A stretch of DNA of 64,000 nt from JAIBJN01 sp963825255 (GCA_963825255.1 CAWGSF010000009.1:496001-560000); one strand, 5' to 3'. Counted from the stretch's first letter, positions 1-8,549 are shown. The notes: generated by a model not told the origin, from the letters alone. Translations and numbers: made by a program.

Positions 1-60
1 AGGGGATAGAGCGCTGCCCTGCGGAGGCAGAGGTCGCACGTTCGAATCGTGCCGGGCGCA
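1..60 (+). tRNA. tRNA-Arg (anticodon GCG), 5' end cut by the window
   Basis: This is the 3' part of a tRNA. The end of the D arm (GAGC at 9-12), a 5-bp anticodon stem (14-18 with 26-30), a 7-base loop CTGCGGA (19-25), a 5-base variable loop, a T arm (stem 36-40 with 48-52, loop TTCGAAT) and the 3' acceptor strand CGGGCGC plus discriminator A60 are all visible. U33 is followed by GCG, which decodes CGC (Arg). CCA is not encoded. The body resembles bacterial tRNA-Arg(CCG). G34 is unusual, because bacteria normally read CGC with an ACG tRNA edited to inosine. Confidence 0.88.
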
Positions 61-66
61 CTTTCA

Positions 67-433
67 CTACGGCCAGTTGGGTGTGCGCGGCTCGTCGCGC
101 TGGACGCCGCCCCAGTCGTCTCGCGGCGGCGCGAAGATGTCGATCACGACGGCGCCCTCCGGGCCCGCGCGCACCTCGTGCGGGACGTCGGAGGGGATGC
201 TCCACGTCGAGCCGGGGCCGAGCTCCTTCGTCTCGTCGCCCACCCTGAACGTGACGGTGCCGCCGATGACCAGCCCGAGCTGCTCGCTCGCGTGGTGGTG
301 CTCCGGGACGAGGGCGTCGGGGTCGAGCTCGACGACCGCCATGGTCGCCTGCTTGCCGTGGACGTCACGGGCCGCGACCCCGTCCCAGATCCGCAGGGGC
401 CCGATCGGCCGCGAGATCCTCGAACGCGCTCAT
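67..433 (-). CDS. Small cupin-domain protein, frameshifted near its N-terminus
   Basis: The single cupin barrel is recognisable from the metal-binding stretch VPEHHHASEQ, followed by GxVTFRVG and a second motif around PSDVPHEV. These proteins bind a divalent metal, and many are small-molecule sensors or enzymes; the substrate cannot be told here. The intact frame opens only at an internal ATG (342). A start typical of the family, MSAFEDLAA at 433, is in another frame, and the segment between them (RIWDGVAARDVHGKQ) reads well in the main frame. A single-base indel near 395-425 is therefore likely. It is divergent from the binding-protein gene at 498 and ends 7 bases from the tRNA. Confidence 0.7.
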
Positions 434-497
434 GCTCACCTCCGGGGGACGTCGTTCACCGCAGGCTAACGTCGCCGACCCCGCTACGCTGGGCCGG

Positions 498-1409
498 GTG
501 CGCATCTGCTCCCTCGTTCCCGCCGCGACCGAGGTGCTCTTCGCGCTCGGCCTGGGGGATCGCGTCGCCGGCGTCACCCACGAGTGCGACTGGCCGCCGG
601 AGGCCGCCTCGCGGACGGTCGTGACCGCCTCGCTCGTCCAGACCGGCGACCTGACGAGCGCCGAGATCGACCGGGTGGTCGCCGAGGCGGCGCACGACGG
701 CCGGCCGCTCTACGCGATCGAGGAGGAGCGCTGGGCGGAGATCGCCGCCGACGTCGTCGTCACGCAGGAGCTCTGCGACGTCTGCGCCGTCTCGACGGAC
801 GAGGTCGAGGGCATCCTGCGGGCCCGCCCGCTCGACGTCGAGGTGCTCGACTTCTCGCCGTCGACGCTCGACGGGATCGAGGACGAGATCCTCGCTCTCG
901 GCGCCCGGCTCGGAGCGGACGGCGAGGCCGCCGAGCTCGTGGCCGGCATGCAGAGCAGGCTCGAGCGCGTGGCCGCCGCGCTCGGCGCGGTCGAGTCGCA
1001 CCCGCGGGTCTTCGTCACCGAGTGGCTCGAGCCGCCCTACTCCGCGGGGCACTGGGTCCCGGACATGGTCGCGGCCGCCGGCGGGACCGACGTCGCGGGC
1101 ATGTCGGGCGAGCCGTCGCACCGGATGCGCTGGCCCGACGTCGTGGCGCTCGAGCCCGACGTCGTCGTGCTGGCGCCGTGCGGCTTCGACCTCGACCGCA
1201 CGCTCTCGGAGGTCGTGCCGCTCGACCTCTCCGCGCACCTCCTCGGCACGGCGGCGCGGCAGGAGAGCAGCGTCTTCGCCGTCGACGCGAACGCGAGCTT
1301 CTCGCGGCCCGGCCCCCGGGTCGTCGACGGCGTCGAGGTGCTCGCCCACCTGCTCCATCCCGAGGAGTACCCGGACCCGGGCCTCCCCTGGAGCAGGATC
1401 AGGCTCTGA
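498..1409 (+). CDS. ABC-type cobalamin/Fe3+-siderophore substrate-binding-like protein (BtuF family)
   Basis: The protein has about 303 residues and begins with the family signature RICSLVPAATEVLFALGLGDR VAGVTHEC in two adjacent blocks, as in BtuF/TroA-like helical-backbone binding proteins. A second lobe carries PRVFVTEWLEPPYSAGHW and EPDVVVLAPCGFD. No signal peptide or lipobox is visible, so it may be a cytoplasmic member of the family or have another role. I chose the GTG at 498 because the family start lies directly after it; an ATG at 432 would overlap the divergent cupin. No permease or ATPase genes are adjacent. The end overlaps the convergent Rieske gene by a few bases. Confidence 0.75.
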   Translation: MRICSLVPAATEVLFALGLGDRVAGVTHECDWPPEAASRTVVTASLVQTGDLTSAEIDRVVAEAAHDGRPLYAIEEERWAEIAADVVVTQELCDVCAVSTDEVEGILRARPLDVEVLDFSPSTLDGIEDEILALGARLGADGEAAELVAGMQSRLERVAAALGAVESHPRVFVTEWLEPPYSAGHWVPDMVAAAGGTDVAGMSGEPSHRMRWPDVVALEPDVVVLAPCGFDLDRTLSEVVPLDLSAHLLGTAARQESSVFAVDANASFSRPGPRVVDGVEVLAHLLHPEEYPDPGLPWSRIRL

Positions 1410-1711
1410 CCCAGACCGCCCCGCCCCGCTCCTCGGCGGGGTAGCGGCGGACAGGCCGCTCGCCGAGCAGGCAGGCGCCCGTCTCCAGGTCGAAGCGCCA
1501 GCCGTGGTAGGCGCAGACGAGCATGGAGCCGAGGAGCTCGCCCTCGACGAGCGGATTGCCCTCGTGCGGGCAGGCGTTGGCGACGGCGATCGGCTGTCCC
1601 CTCCGCCCGGAACACGGCGATCTCCTCGCCGGCGACGACGAGCACGCCGCGGTCCCCGATCAGGTCGACCCTGTGCCAGCTTCCGCTCGAGGGCGTGGCG
1701 GCGGGCTCCAC
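1399..1711 (-). CDS. Rieske [2Fe-2S] ferredoxin-like protein, frameshifted
   Basis: Two frames joined near 1600 give one Rieske domain of about 104 residues. The N-terminal part is SGSWHRVDLIGDRGVLVVAG and the C-terminal part contains ACPHEGNPL and CAYHGWRFDL. CPH and CAYH supply the Cys-X-His and Cys-X2-His ligands of the [2Fe-2S] cluster. Such small proteins act as electron carriers for Rieske oxygenases or as stand-alone redox proteins. No oxygenase subunit is adjacent. The start is a GTG at 1711, close to the divergent gene at 1734. The break lies in a G/C-rich run, consistent with a one-base sequence error. Confidence 0.72.
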
Positions 1712-1733
1712 GCGACCTACACTATCCCGCCCG

Positions 1734-2663
1734 GTGCCCCTGTACCTCCGCGAAGCCGACGTCGACGCGCTCCTCGGTCCGGAGGACGCGGTCGCGGCCG
1801 TCGAGGGGTGCTTCGCCCGCGTCGCCCGGGGTGCGGTCGAGAACCGCCCGCGCTTCCGGCTCGGCCTGGTGGAAGGGCTCCTGCACGTGATGGCGGCGGC
1901 AGACCTGGAGCTCGGCGTCGCCGGACTGAAGACATATGTGGGCTTCCACGAGGGCGCCCGCTTCGTCGTCGCGCTCTTCGCGGCGGACCGGCCGGAGCTC
2001 CTCGCGCTGATCGAGGCCGACCGTCTCGGGCAGCTCCGGACGGGCGCGGCGAGCGCGGTCGCCGCGAGGCATCTGGCGCGGGCGGAGGCGCGGAGCCTCG
2101 GCGTCATCGGCACGGGCTGGCAGGCCGAGAGCCAGGTGGCCTGCATCCGCGCGGCCCTTCCCGGCATCGAGCGCGTCGTCGCCTACTCCCGTAACGCGGA
2201 GCGGCTGGAGGACTTCTGCCGTCGGCTCGACTGCGAGCCTGGCGAGTACAACCGCGAGGCGGCCGAGCAGGACGTCGTCGTCACGATCACGAGCTCGCGG
2301 GATCCCGTGCTCCGCGGCGAGTGGCTCCGCCCCGGTGCGCTGGTCTGCGCAGCTGGCGCGAACCGGCTCGCGGCGAGGGAGCTCGACAACGCCGTCGTCG
2401 AGCGCGCGACATTCGTCTGCTGCGACTCGCTCGAGCAGGCCAAGGTCGAGGCCGGCGACCTGGTCGAGCCCGTTGAGCAGGGCGTCCTCGACTGGCTCGA
2501 GGTCCACGAGCTGGCCGAGGTCGTCGGCGGCGAGACGGCGGGACGGCAGGCCGACGACGACATCGTCCTCTTCAAGAGCCTCGGCATCGCCGCGGAGGAC
2601 ATCGCAGTCGCTGCCGTGGTCGTCGAGCGCGCGCGGGAGCGCGGGCTCGGCGTGGAGCTCTGA
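1734..2663 (+). CDS. Ornithine cyclodeaminase / mu-crystallin family NAD(P)-dependent enzyme
   Basis: The 309-residue protein starts VPLYLREADVDALLGPEDAV and has the family's substrate Arg/Lys region (ENRPRFRL, GLKTYVG), the DRLGQLRTGAASAVA helix and a Rossmann motif SLGVIGTGWQAESQ near residue 125. Relatives include ornithine cyclodeaminase, alanine dehydrogenase and ketimine reductases, which oxidise or cyclise amino acids with NAD. The exact substrate cannot be read from sequence. The GTG start at 1734 is preferred over an ATG at 1695, which would place 13 unlike residues in front and overlap the divergent Rieske gene. Confidence 0.85.
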   Translation: MPLYLREADVDALLGPEDAVAAVEGCFARVARGAVENRPRFRLGLVEGLLHVMAAADLELGVAGLKTYVGFHEGARFVVALFAADRPELLALIEADRLGQLRTGAASAVAARHLARAEARSLGVIGTGWQAESQVACIRAALPGIERVVAYSRNAERLEDFCRRLDCEPGEYNREAAEQDVVVTITSSRDPVLRGEWLRPGALVCAAGANRLAARELDNAVVERATFVCCDSLEQAKVEAGDLVEPVEQGVLDWLEVHELAEVVGGETAGRQADDDIVLFKSLGIAAEDIAVAAVVVERARERGLGVEL

Positions 2664-2671
2664 CGGCGGGC

Positions 2672-2941
2672 CTAGCCCGTCTCGCGGACCCGCTCCGCCG
2701 CCATGGCCGCGGTGTCCTCGCCGACGGCGCGGATCACCTCGGGCAGCTCGAGGAGGCGGAGCCGTTGCTCGTCCGTGGCACGGTTCTTCAGATAGGGGTC
2801 CTCGAGGATCTCCTCGAGCGATCGCCCCTGGCGGTGCTCGCGGACGATGTAGCCGGCGAGCGCGTCTTCCTTCGAGAGGCTGCGCGGCGCCTCGGTCTTC
2901 TGCTCGTCACCGGTTCCGAAGAGTCTCGAGAAGAGTCCCAC
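2672..2941 (-). CDS. Conserved hypothetical small protein
   Basis: An 89-residue protein with start GTG at 2941 (GLFSRLFGTGDEQ). Its charged helical segments SLSKEDALAGYIVREHRQGR and SLEEILEDPYLKNRA resemble short actinobacterial regulatory or adaptor proteins, but I cannot name a family. It is divergent from the hypothetical gene at 2981, so the 39 bases between them probably hold both start regions. No signal peptide or membrane segment is present. Confidence 0.6.
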   Translation of the reverse strand: MGLFSRLFGTGDEQKTEAPRSLSKEDALAGYIVREHRQGRSLEEILEDPYLKNRATDEQRLRLLELPEVIRAVGEDTAAMAAERVRETG

Positions 2942-2980
2942 GGCGCGATTGTATCCTTGCGCCCAGTGGACCCTGAGGGC

Positions 2981-3307
2981 ATGCGATTCGCCGAGCGCGT
3001 GCTGCACGGGATCGGCGAGGACGGCGGTCGCGAGGAGATCGTCGTCTGGATCGAGCGGCGCCCGGGCGCCCTGTGGGCCGTCGGCCGGGCGATCGACATC
3101 GGCAACCGGAAGACGCCGCAGCCCCGCGCCGACGACTACGTCTTCGAGGGATACGAGATGGGCGACGCGCTCGCCGCGGCGAACAACGCGCTCCAGGACG
3201 ACCTCGTCGTGTCCGCGGAGGACGGCGTGACCGAGGCCGTGCGGCCGTTCAGGGACGAGGATCTCCTCAAGCCGCTCGAACGCTGGTTCTTCGGCCACAA
3301 GCCCTGA
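2981..3307 (+). CDS. Conserved hypothetical protein
   Basis: A 108-residue soluble protein (MRFAERVLHGIGEDGG start) with a beta-rich first half (EEIVVWIERRPGALWAVGR) and a helical second half ending LLKPLERWFFGHKP. I do not recognise a family. A GTG at 2966 would add five residues. Composition and third-position G/C match neighbouring genes, so it is probably a real gene. Confidence 0.6.
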   Translation: MRFAERVLHGIGEDGGREEIVVWIERRPGALWAVGRAIDIGNRKTPQPRADDYVFEGYEMGDALAAANNALQDDLVVSAEDGVTEAVRPFRDEDLLKPLERWFFGHKP

Positions 3308-3425
3308 CGCCCTGGGGCCACCCCGTGCCTCCACCCGCTTTCGAGCGTAGCTGCGACCGACGCGCGCAGATCGCGCAGGCGGTGCCGACTTCGCGACGAA
3401 GACGAATCGAGACGGGAGCCGGGCG

Positions 3426-4085
3426 CTACGCGATCCCGATCTGAAGGGCGAGCTCGCGCGAGATGGCGTGCTCGGTCCCGTCGACGTCGACCGTCAGCGG
3501 TCCGTCGAACGGCTCCGACCGGCGCATGGTGACCCGCTCGCCGGGTACGAGCCGCAGGCCGGCGAGGTAGCGGAGCAGATCGGAGTCGCCGTCCGGGACA
3601 CGCTCGACGGTTGCCTTCTCGCCGGGCGCGAGCGCCGCGAGCGAGCGCAGCCGCCGCGTCTCGATTCGGAGGCCGGCGTCCGGGATCGGGTCGCCGTGGG
3701 GGTCGTGCGTCGGATAGCCGAGCTGCTCGTCGATGCGCGCCTCGAGCTCCTCCGAGATGACGTGCTCGAGGCGATCGGCCTCTTCGTGCACCGCGTCGAT
3801 CGGGACCCCCAGCGTCTCGGCGAGGTACTGCTCGAGCAGGCGGTGGTGCCGGATGACCTCGAGGGCGATCTTCGTCCCGTCCTCGGAGAGCTCGACCCCG
3901 CGGTAGGGGGAGTGCTCGGCGAGCCCCAGCACCGCGAGCTTCTTGAGCATGGACGTGACCGACGAGGGCGCGACGCCGAGCCGCCTCGCGATGGCGGTCG
4001 TCGTCGGCTTCGTCCCCTCGGACTGGAGCTTGTAGATCTCCTTCAGGTAGTCCTGGATCGCCGCGGAGAGGTCAGGTTTAGACAC
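3426..4085 (-). CDS. DtxR/MntR-family metal-dependent transcriptional repressor
   Basis: 219 residues with the three-part architecture of the family. An N-terminal winged helix (SAAIQDYLKEIYKL, then IARRLGVAPSSVTSMLKKL as the recognition helix) is followed by a metal-binding dimerisation domain (EVIRHHRLLEQYL, EEADRLEHVISEELEARID) and a C-terminal FeoA/SH3-like domain. The His/Glu residues in HHRLLE and EEADRLEH are the usual Fe2+ or Mn2+ ligands. It probably represses metal-uptake genes when metal is sufficient. Which metal cannot be decided. The start is GTG (GTGTCTAAA) with GAGG just upstream. It is divergent from mqnD. Confidence 0.88.
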   Translation of the reverse strand: MSKPDLSAAIQDYLKEIYKLQSEGTKPTTTAIARRLGVAPSSVTSMLKKLAVLGLAEHSPYRGVELSEDGTKIALEVIRHHRLLEQYLAETLGVPIDAVHEEADRLEHVISEELEARIDEQLGYPTHDPHGDPIPDAGLRIETRRLRSLAALAPGEKATVERVPDGDSDLLRYLAGLRLVPGERVTMRRSEPFDGPLTVDVDGTEHAISRELALQIGIA

Positions 4086-4149
4086 ACCTCAATTCTAGAG
4101 TAGCCTGCTCTCGGTACAACCAGGCCGAGAGGTTGGTAGCCTCGCGACC

Positions 4150-4980
4150 CTGCGGATTCGTCTCGGACATAGCCCGGACCCCGACGACGCGTTCATGTTC
4201 TGGGGCCTCGCCTCGGGCGCGGTCGACCCGCGCGGTTTCGAGTTCGAGCACGTCCTCGAGGACATCCAGACGCTGAACGAGTGGGCGCTCGAGGGCCGCC
4301 TCGAGGTCACCGCGATCTCGCTCCACACGTTCCCCTTCGTGCAGGACCGCTACGCCGTCCTGCCCCACGGGGCGAGCATGGGCTCCGGCTACGGCCCGGT
4401 CCTCGTGGCGAAGCGGCGGCTGTCGAAGGAGGAGCTCGAGGAAACCGAGATCGCGATTCCCGGCCGGATGACGACCGCCTTCCTCGTCCTCCGGCTCTAC
4501 CTCGGCGGGGACTTCCGCTACCGCGAGGTCAGGTTCGACCGGATCATGGAGGAGGTCGAGGACGGCCGCGCCGAGGCGGGGCTCCTCATCCACGAGGGCC
4601 AGCTGACGTACGGTGGCCGCGGCCTCGAGTGCGTCGTCGACCTCGGCGAGTGGTGGCTCCTCGAGACCGGTCTTCCGCTTCCGCTCGGGATCAACGTCGC
4701 CCGCCGCGACCTCGGGGAGGAGACGCTGCTCGAGCTCTCGGAGGTTCTGCGTGAGTCGATCAGAGCCGGGCTCGAGAACCGCGCCGAGGCGCTCGAGTAC
4801 GCCCTCCGCTTCGGGCGCGGGCTCTCGCCCGAGCTCGCAGACCGCTTCGTGGGCATGTACGTCAACGAGCTCACGGAGGACTACGGGGACGAGGGGCGCC
4901 TGGCGGTCTCGGAGCTTCTTCGGCGCGGCGAGGAGTCCGGCGCCTTCGACCGGCCCGTCCGCGTCGAGTTCGTGGGCTGA
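4150..4980 (+). CDS. mqnD: 1,4-dihydroxy-6-naphthoate synthase (menaquinone, futalosine route)
   Basis: The sequence RIRLGHSPDPDDAFMFWGLA at the N-terminus and SLHTFPFVQDRYAVLPHGASMGSGYGP further on are characteristic of MqnD, a periplasmic-binding-protein fold enzyme that converts cyclic de-hypoxanthine futalosine to 1,4-dihydroxy-6-naphthoate. The first in-frame ATG (4195) would remove the conserved SPDPDDAF motif. No ATG, GTG or TTG precedes it in frame after the upstream stop, so translation probably begins at CTG 4150, unless an indel hides the true start. It is separated from mqnE, mqnA and mqnC, which lie near 44-46 kb. It is divergent from the DtxR gene. Confidence 0.85.
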   Translation: MRIRLGHSPDPDDAFMFWGLASGAVDPRGFEFEHVLEDIQTLNEWALEGRLEVTAISLHTFPFVQDRYAVLPHGASMGSGYGPVLVAKRRLSKEELEETEIAIPGRMTTAFLVLRLYLGGDFRYREVRFDRIMEEVEDGRAEAGLLIHEGQLTYGGRGLECVVDLGEWWLLETGLPLPLGINVARRDLGEETLLELSEVLRESIRAGLENRAEALEYALRFGRGLSPELADRFVGMYVNELTEDYGDEGRLAVSELLRRGEESGAFDRPVRVEFVG

Positions 4981-5027
4981 CCCCCGGCGCGCCGGGAGGC
5001 CGGCGACCCGCGAATACACTTGGTCGC

Positions 5028-6200
5028 ATGCAGGAAGCCGTCATCCTGTCGGCCGTCCGCACGCCCGTGGGGCGCTACGGCGGCGCCCTCTCCGGCGAGC
5101 GGCCGGACGACCTCGCGGGGCTCGTCGTCGCCGAGGCGGTCGCCCGCGCCGGCATCGCGCCCGCGGAGATCGAGGACGTCTATCTCGGCTGCGCGAACCA
5201 GGCCGGCGAGGACAACCGGAACGTCGCCCGGATGGCGGCGCTCCTCGCCGGGCTGCCGCAGGAGGTGGCCGGAGTGACCCTCAACCGACTCTGCGCGTCC
5301 GGTCTCTCGGCGATCGTCTCGGCCTGCCACGCGGTGCGCGCCGGCGACGGAGACCTCTTCGTGGCCGGCGGCGTCGAGTCGATGAGCCGGGCGCCGCTCG
5401 TCCTCGGCAAGCCCGACCGCGCCTTCCCGCGCGGGGATCGGACGGCCTGGGACTCCACCCTCGGCTGGCGCTTCCCCAACCCGCGCCTGGAGGCGATGTT
5501 CCCGCTCGAGTCGATGGGCGAGACGGGCGAGAACGTCGCCGAGCGGTTCGGCGTCACGCGCGAGGAGCAGGACGCGTTCGCGCTCGAGAGCCAGCGCCGC
5601 CACGCGGCCGCCGTCGAGTCGGGCCGCTTCGACGACGAGATGGTCGCCGTCGGCGACGTCGCCGCGGACGAGCACCCGCGCCCCGACACCTCGCTCGAGA
5701 AGCTCGCCGCGCTCAGGCCCGCGTTTCGCGAGGGAGGCACCGTGACGGCCGGCAACTCGAGCGGGATCAACGACGGGGCGGCCGCGCTCGTCGTCGCAAG
5801 CGCGGAGCGCGCGGAGGAGCTCGGGATCGAGCCGCTCGCGCGCTTCGTCGGGAACGCCGTCGCGGGCGTCGATCCGCGGATCATGGGCGTCGGCCCCGTG
5901 CCGGCCGTGCGGAAGCTCCTCGCGCGCACGGGCGTCGAGGTTGCCGACATCGACCTCGTCGAGCTGAACGAGGCGTTTGCCTCCCAGAGCGTCGAGGTGA
6001 TCCGGGAGCTCGGCCTCGATCCGGCCAGGGTGAACGTCAACGGCGGCGCCATCGCGATCGGCCACCCGCTCGGCATGAGCGGCGCGCGCCTCGTGGTCAC
6101 GCTCCTGCACGAGCTGCGGCGGCGGGCGGGGCGCTACGGGCTGGCGACGCTCTGCGTGGGCGTCGGCCAGGGCCAGGCCGCCCTGTTCGAGCGCTCCTAG
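5028..6200 (+). CDS. Acetyl-CoA C-acyltransferase (thiolase; acetoacetyl/3-oxoadipyl-CoA type)
   Basis: 390 residues, full length for a type II thiolase. The nucleophilic Cys is in LNRLCASGLSAI (about residue 89), the catalytic His in GGAIAIGHPLG, and the second Cys in LCVGVGQGQA. The N-terminus EAVILSAVRTPVGRYGGALSG is typical. The enzyme cleaves 3-oxoacyl-CoA to acetyl-CoA and a shortened acyl-CoA. The nearby paa operon and several crotonases fit a role in the last step of phenylacetate or beta-oxidation (PaaJ/PcaF-like), but sequence alone does not fix the substrate. Confidence 0.9.
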   Translation: MQEAVILSAVRTPVGRYGGALSGERPDDLAGLVVAEAVARAGIAPAEIEDVYLGCANQAGEDNRNVARMAALLAGLPQEVAGVTLNRLCASGLSAIVSACHAVRAGDGDLFVAGGVESMSRAPLVLGKPDRAFPRGDRTAWDSTLGWRFPNPRLEAMFPLESMGETGENVAERFGVTREEQDAFALESQRRHAAAVESGRFDDEMVAVGDVAADEHPRPDTSLEKLAALRPAFREGGTVTAGNSSGINDGAAALVVASAERAEELGIEPLARFVGNAVAGVDPRIMGVGPVPAVRKLLARTGVEVADIDLVELNEAFASQSVEVIRELGLDPARVNVNGGAIAIGHPLGMSGARLVVTLLHELRRRAGRYGLATLCVGVGQGQAALFERS

Positions 6201-6580
6201 CTGCTCTCGCCGGCCGCGAGCCTCGTGCTCAGATACCGCCGGGACCGGCGCACGAGGGCGAACGCCACCCCGGCGATCGCGAGCGCGTTGACGGCGTGCA
6301 GGGCGGCGATGTCGTCGACGTTGGCGTGGACGACGAGCACCTGCACGACGTTCAGGCCGAGCAGGACCGCGGCCAGGGTCACGAGGTCCCGCGGCACCTT
6401 CCCGATGATCGCCAGCACGAAGATGCCGATCGAGAGGATCCCGAGCACGTAGCCGAACGCCTGGTGCGTGTCGTAGTTCGTGGCGCCGAACGCTCCCTGG
6501 CCCGCGAGGAAGAACTGCACGACGACGCCGACGAGGTAGATGAGGGCGACTCCAAAGAGGAAGACGCGCGACTGGTGCAC
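6197..6580 (-). CDS. Four-helix integral membrane protein (DUF6220-like)
   Basis: 127 residues with four predicted membrane helices (VFLFGVALIYLVGVVVQFFL, AFGYVLGILSIGIFVLAII, LVTLAAVLLGLNVVQVLVV, LHAVNALAIAGVAFALV). Conserved His and Asn/Asp residues near the helix ends (NYDTHQAFG, LHAVNAL) recall small heme- or quinone-associated membrane proteins such as DUF6220 members. The function is unknown. It is convergent with the thiolase, overlapping its end by 4 bases. Confidence 0.65.
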   Translation of the reverse strand: MHQSRVFLFGVALIYLVGVVVQFFLAGQGAFGATNYDTHQAFGYVLGILSIGIFVLAIIGKVPRDLVTLAAVLLGLNVVQVLVVHANVDDIAALHAVNALAIAGVAFALVRRSRRYLSTRLAAGESS

Positions 6581-6633
6581 CGGGCTCGACGATACGCCAC
6601 CGCGCGGACACCGGCGCGGTATCGTGGCGGCGG

Positions 6634-8106
6634 ATGGCGGTCGCCACCGAGCGCGAGTACGGCCTCTTCATCGACGGCGAGACGGCGGAGCCGTCGGACG
6701 GCGAGGTCCGCGATCTCGCAGAGCCCGCGACGGGGAAGCCGCTCGCCCGCGCGGCGACGGCCGGCCCCGCCGACATCGACCGAGCGGTGGCGGCGGCCCG
6801 GGCTGCGCTCGAGGGCCCGTGGGCGAAGACGCCCCCGAACGAGCGGTCCCGCCTGCTGCACGCGCTCGCCGACGCGATCGTCGCCAACCGCAAGGAGCTC
6901 GCGGAGCTCGAGACGCGCAACGTGGGCAAGGCGCTCGGCTCGACGAAGCCGGAGGTCGCGGTCGCGGCCGAGAGCTTCCGCTACATGGCCTCGGCCGTCG
7001 GGTCGATCGAGGGCTCGACGCGCCCGATCGGCGGGTCGATCCTCGCGTACACGCTGAAGGAGCCCGTGGGCGTCTGTGCGCAGATCGTCCCGTGGAACTA
7101 CCCGATCATGCTCGCGGCCTGGAAGCTCGCACCGGCGCTCGCGGCCGGTTGCACGGTTGTCCTCAAGCCGGACCCCGCGACGCCGCTCACCGCGATCCGC
7201 CTCGCCGAGCTCGCCGCGGAGGCGGGAGTCCCTCCAGGGGTCGTGAACGTCGTTCCCGGAGACGGCCCGACGACGGGCGCCCACCTCGTCGGGCACCGGG
7301 GCATCGACAAGGTCGCCTTTACCGGCTCGACCCGGACCGGCTCGGAGATCATGCGCCTCTGCGCCGACCCCGTGAAGCGCCTCTCCCTCGAGCTCGGCGG
7401 CAAGAGCCCCGCCGTCGTGTTCGCCGACGCCGACCTCGAGGACGCCGTCGCCTCCACCGCCTACGGGGTCTACTACGCGGCCGGCCAGAGCTGCGACGCG
7501 CGCTCGCGCCTCCTCGTCGAGGCCGGGATCTACGACGACGTCGTCGCCCTGATCGCGGAGAAGGCGGCCGCCGTGCGCGTCGGCGACCCGCTCGACCCCG
7601 AGACGCAGATGGGCTCCCTCATCTCGACGGCGCACCGCGAGAAGGTGCACGGCTTCGTCGAGACCGGCAGGAGCGAGGGCGCCGAGGTGGTGGCGGGAGG
7701 AGAGCCGACGGCGGGAGACGGAGCGTTCTATCCACCCACGGTCCTCGCCGGCGTCGGGAACGAGCAGACGGTCGCGCAGGAGGAGATCTTCGGCCCCGTC
7801 GTCGCGGTCATCCCGTTCGAGGACGAGGACGACGCCGTGCGCATCGCGAACGACGTCCGCTACGGCCTCGTCGCGACGGTCTGGACGAGGGATCCGGCGC
7901 GCGGCCAGCGGCTCGCCCGGCGGATCAGGTCGGGGACGTTCACGGTCAACCTCCCCTACGGGGCGTTCCCCGGCGTCCCGTTCGGCGGCTACAAGCAGTC
8001 CGGCTTCGGCCGCGAGCAGGGGCTCGAGACCCTCCAGATGTACCTCGAGACGAAGAGCGTGCTCGTCGCCTCGGGCGCTCGCCCGATCAACCCCTGGGGC
8101 CTCTAG
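6634..8106 (+). CDS. NAD(P)-dependent aldehyde dehydrogenase
   Basis: 490 residues, the usual length. Cofactor-binding segments VPWNYPIMLAAWKLAPALAA and FTGSTRTGSEI, the general-base Glu in LSLELGGKSP and the catalytic Cys in AAGQSCDARSRL are all present, as is the C-terminal GTFTVNLPY...PFGGYKQSGFGRE block. This subgroup includes betaine-aldehyde and gamma-aminobutyraldehyde dehydrogenases. The class III aminotransferase just downstream suggests amine or amino-acid catabolism, where the aminotransferase makes an aldehyde that this enzyme oxidises. That pairing is inference. Confidence 0.9.
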   Translation: MAVATEREYGLFIDGETAEPSDGEVRDLAEPATGKPLARAATAGPADIDRAVAAARAALEGPWAKTPPNERSRLLHALADAIVANRKELAELETRNVGKALGSTKPEVAVAAESFRYMASAVGSIEGSTRPIGGSILAYTLKEPVGVCAQIVPWNYPIMLAAWKLAPALAAGCTVVLKPDPATPLTAIRLAELAAEAGVPPGVVNVVPGDGPTTGAHLVGHRGIDKVAFTGSTRTGSEIMRLCADPVKRLSLELGGKSPAVVFADADLEDAVASTAYGVYYAAGQSCDARSRLLVEAGIYDDVVALIAEKAAAVRVGDPLDPETQMGSLISTAHREKVHGFVETGRSEGAEVVAGGEPTAGDGAFYPPTVLAGVGNEQTVAQEEIFGPVVAVIPFEDEDDAVRIANDVRYGLVATVWTRDPARGQRLARRIRSGTFTVNLPYGAFPGVPFGGYKQSGFGREQGLETLQMYLETKSVLVASGARPINPWGL

Positions 8107-8549
8107 CGGTCGAGGATGAGGACGGCGCCCGCGCCGAGGAGCACGAGGCCGGCGATACGGGCCGGGCCGACGGGGATCTTCTCGACGCCGAACAGCCCGA
8201 ACGCGTCGATGAGGACCCCCATCGCCAGCTGCCCGGCGATGAGAAGGCCAATCGTGGCGAACGTCCCGATGCGCGGGGCCGTGAACGTGATGGACATGAC
8301 GACGATCGCCCCCATCGCGGCGGGGAGCCACAGCCAGGGCGGCTCGCGGAAGCCGGCGACGACGCCTCCGAAGCTCTGGCGGGCGATCAGGAGCACCGCG
8401 CAGACGATGAGGGCGGCGCCGATCGAGCCGAACGTCGTCGCCTCGAGGACGCCGATGCGCTTCCCGAAGGCGCCGCTGACGGCGACCTGGATCGACCCGG
8501 CGAGCCCGGCGACGAGGGCGATGACCACGGCGAGCGAGGTCGTGGACAC
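8103..8549 (-). CDS. DMT-superfamily membrane protein (YdcZ/DUF606-like)
   Basis: 148 residues with five hydrophobic helices. The pattern LAGSIQVAVSGAFGKRIG near the start, then LWLPAAMGAIVVMSITFTAP, IGLLIAGQLAMGVLIDAFGLFG and VGPARIAGLVLLGAGAVLI is the DUF606/YdcZ half-size DMT transporter signature. It probably dimerises. Substrate unknown. I chose GTG 8549. It lies convergent to the aldehyde dehydrogenase with a 4-base overlap. Confidence 0.78.
   Translation of the reverse strand: MSTTSLAVVIALVAGLAGSIQVAVSGAFGKRIGVLEATTFGSIGAALIVCAVLLIARQSFGGVVAGFREPPWLWLPAAMGAIVVMSITFTAPRIGTFATIGLLIAGQLAMGVLIDAFGLFGVEKIPVGPARIAGLVLLGAGAVLILDR

Noticed and set aside
6590..6630. Partial inverted repeat CGATAC...GTATCG before the aldehyde dehydrogenase
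   Set aside because: Arms match only at the ends with an irregular centre, and no regulator gene is adjacent. Too weak to annotate.
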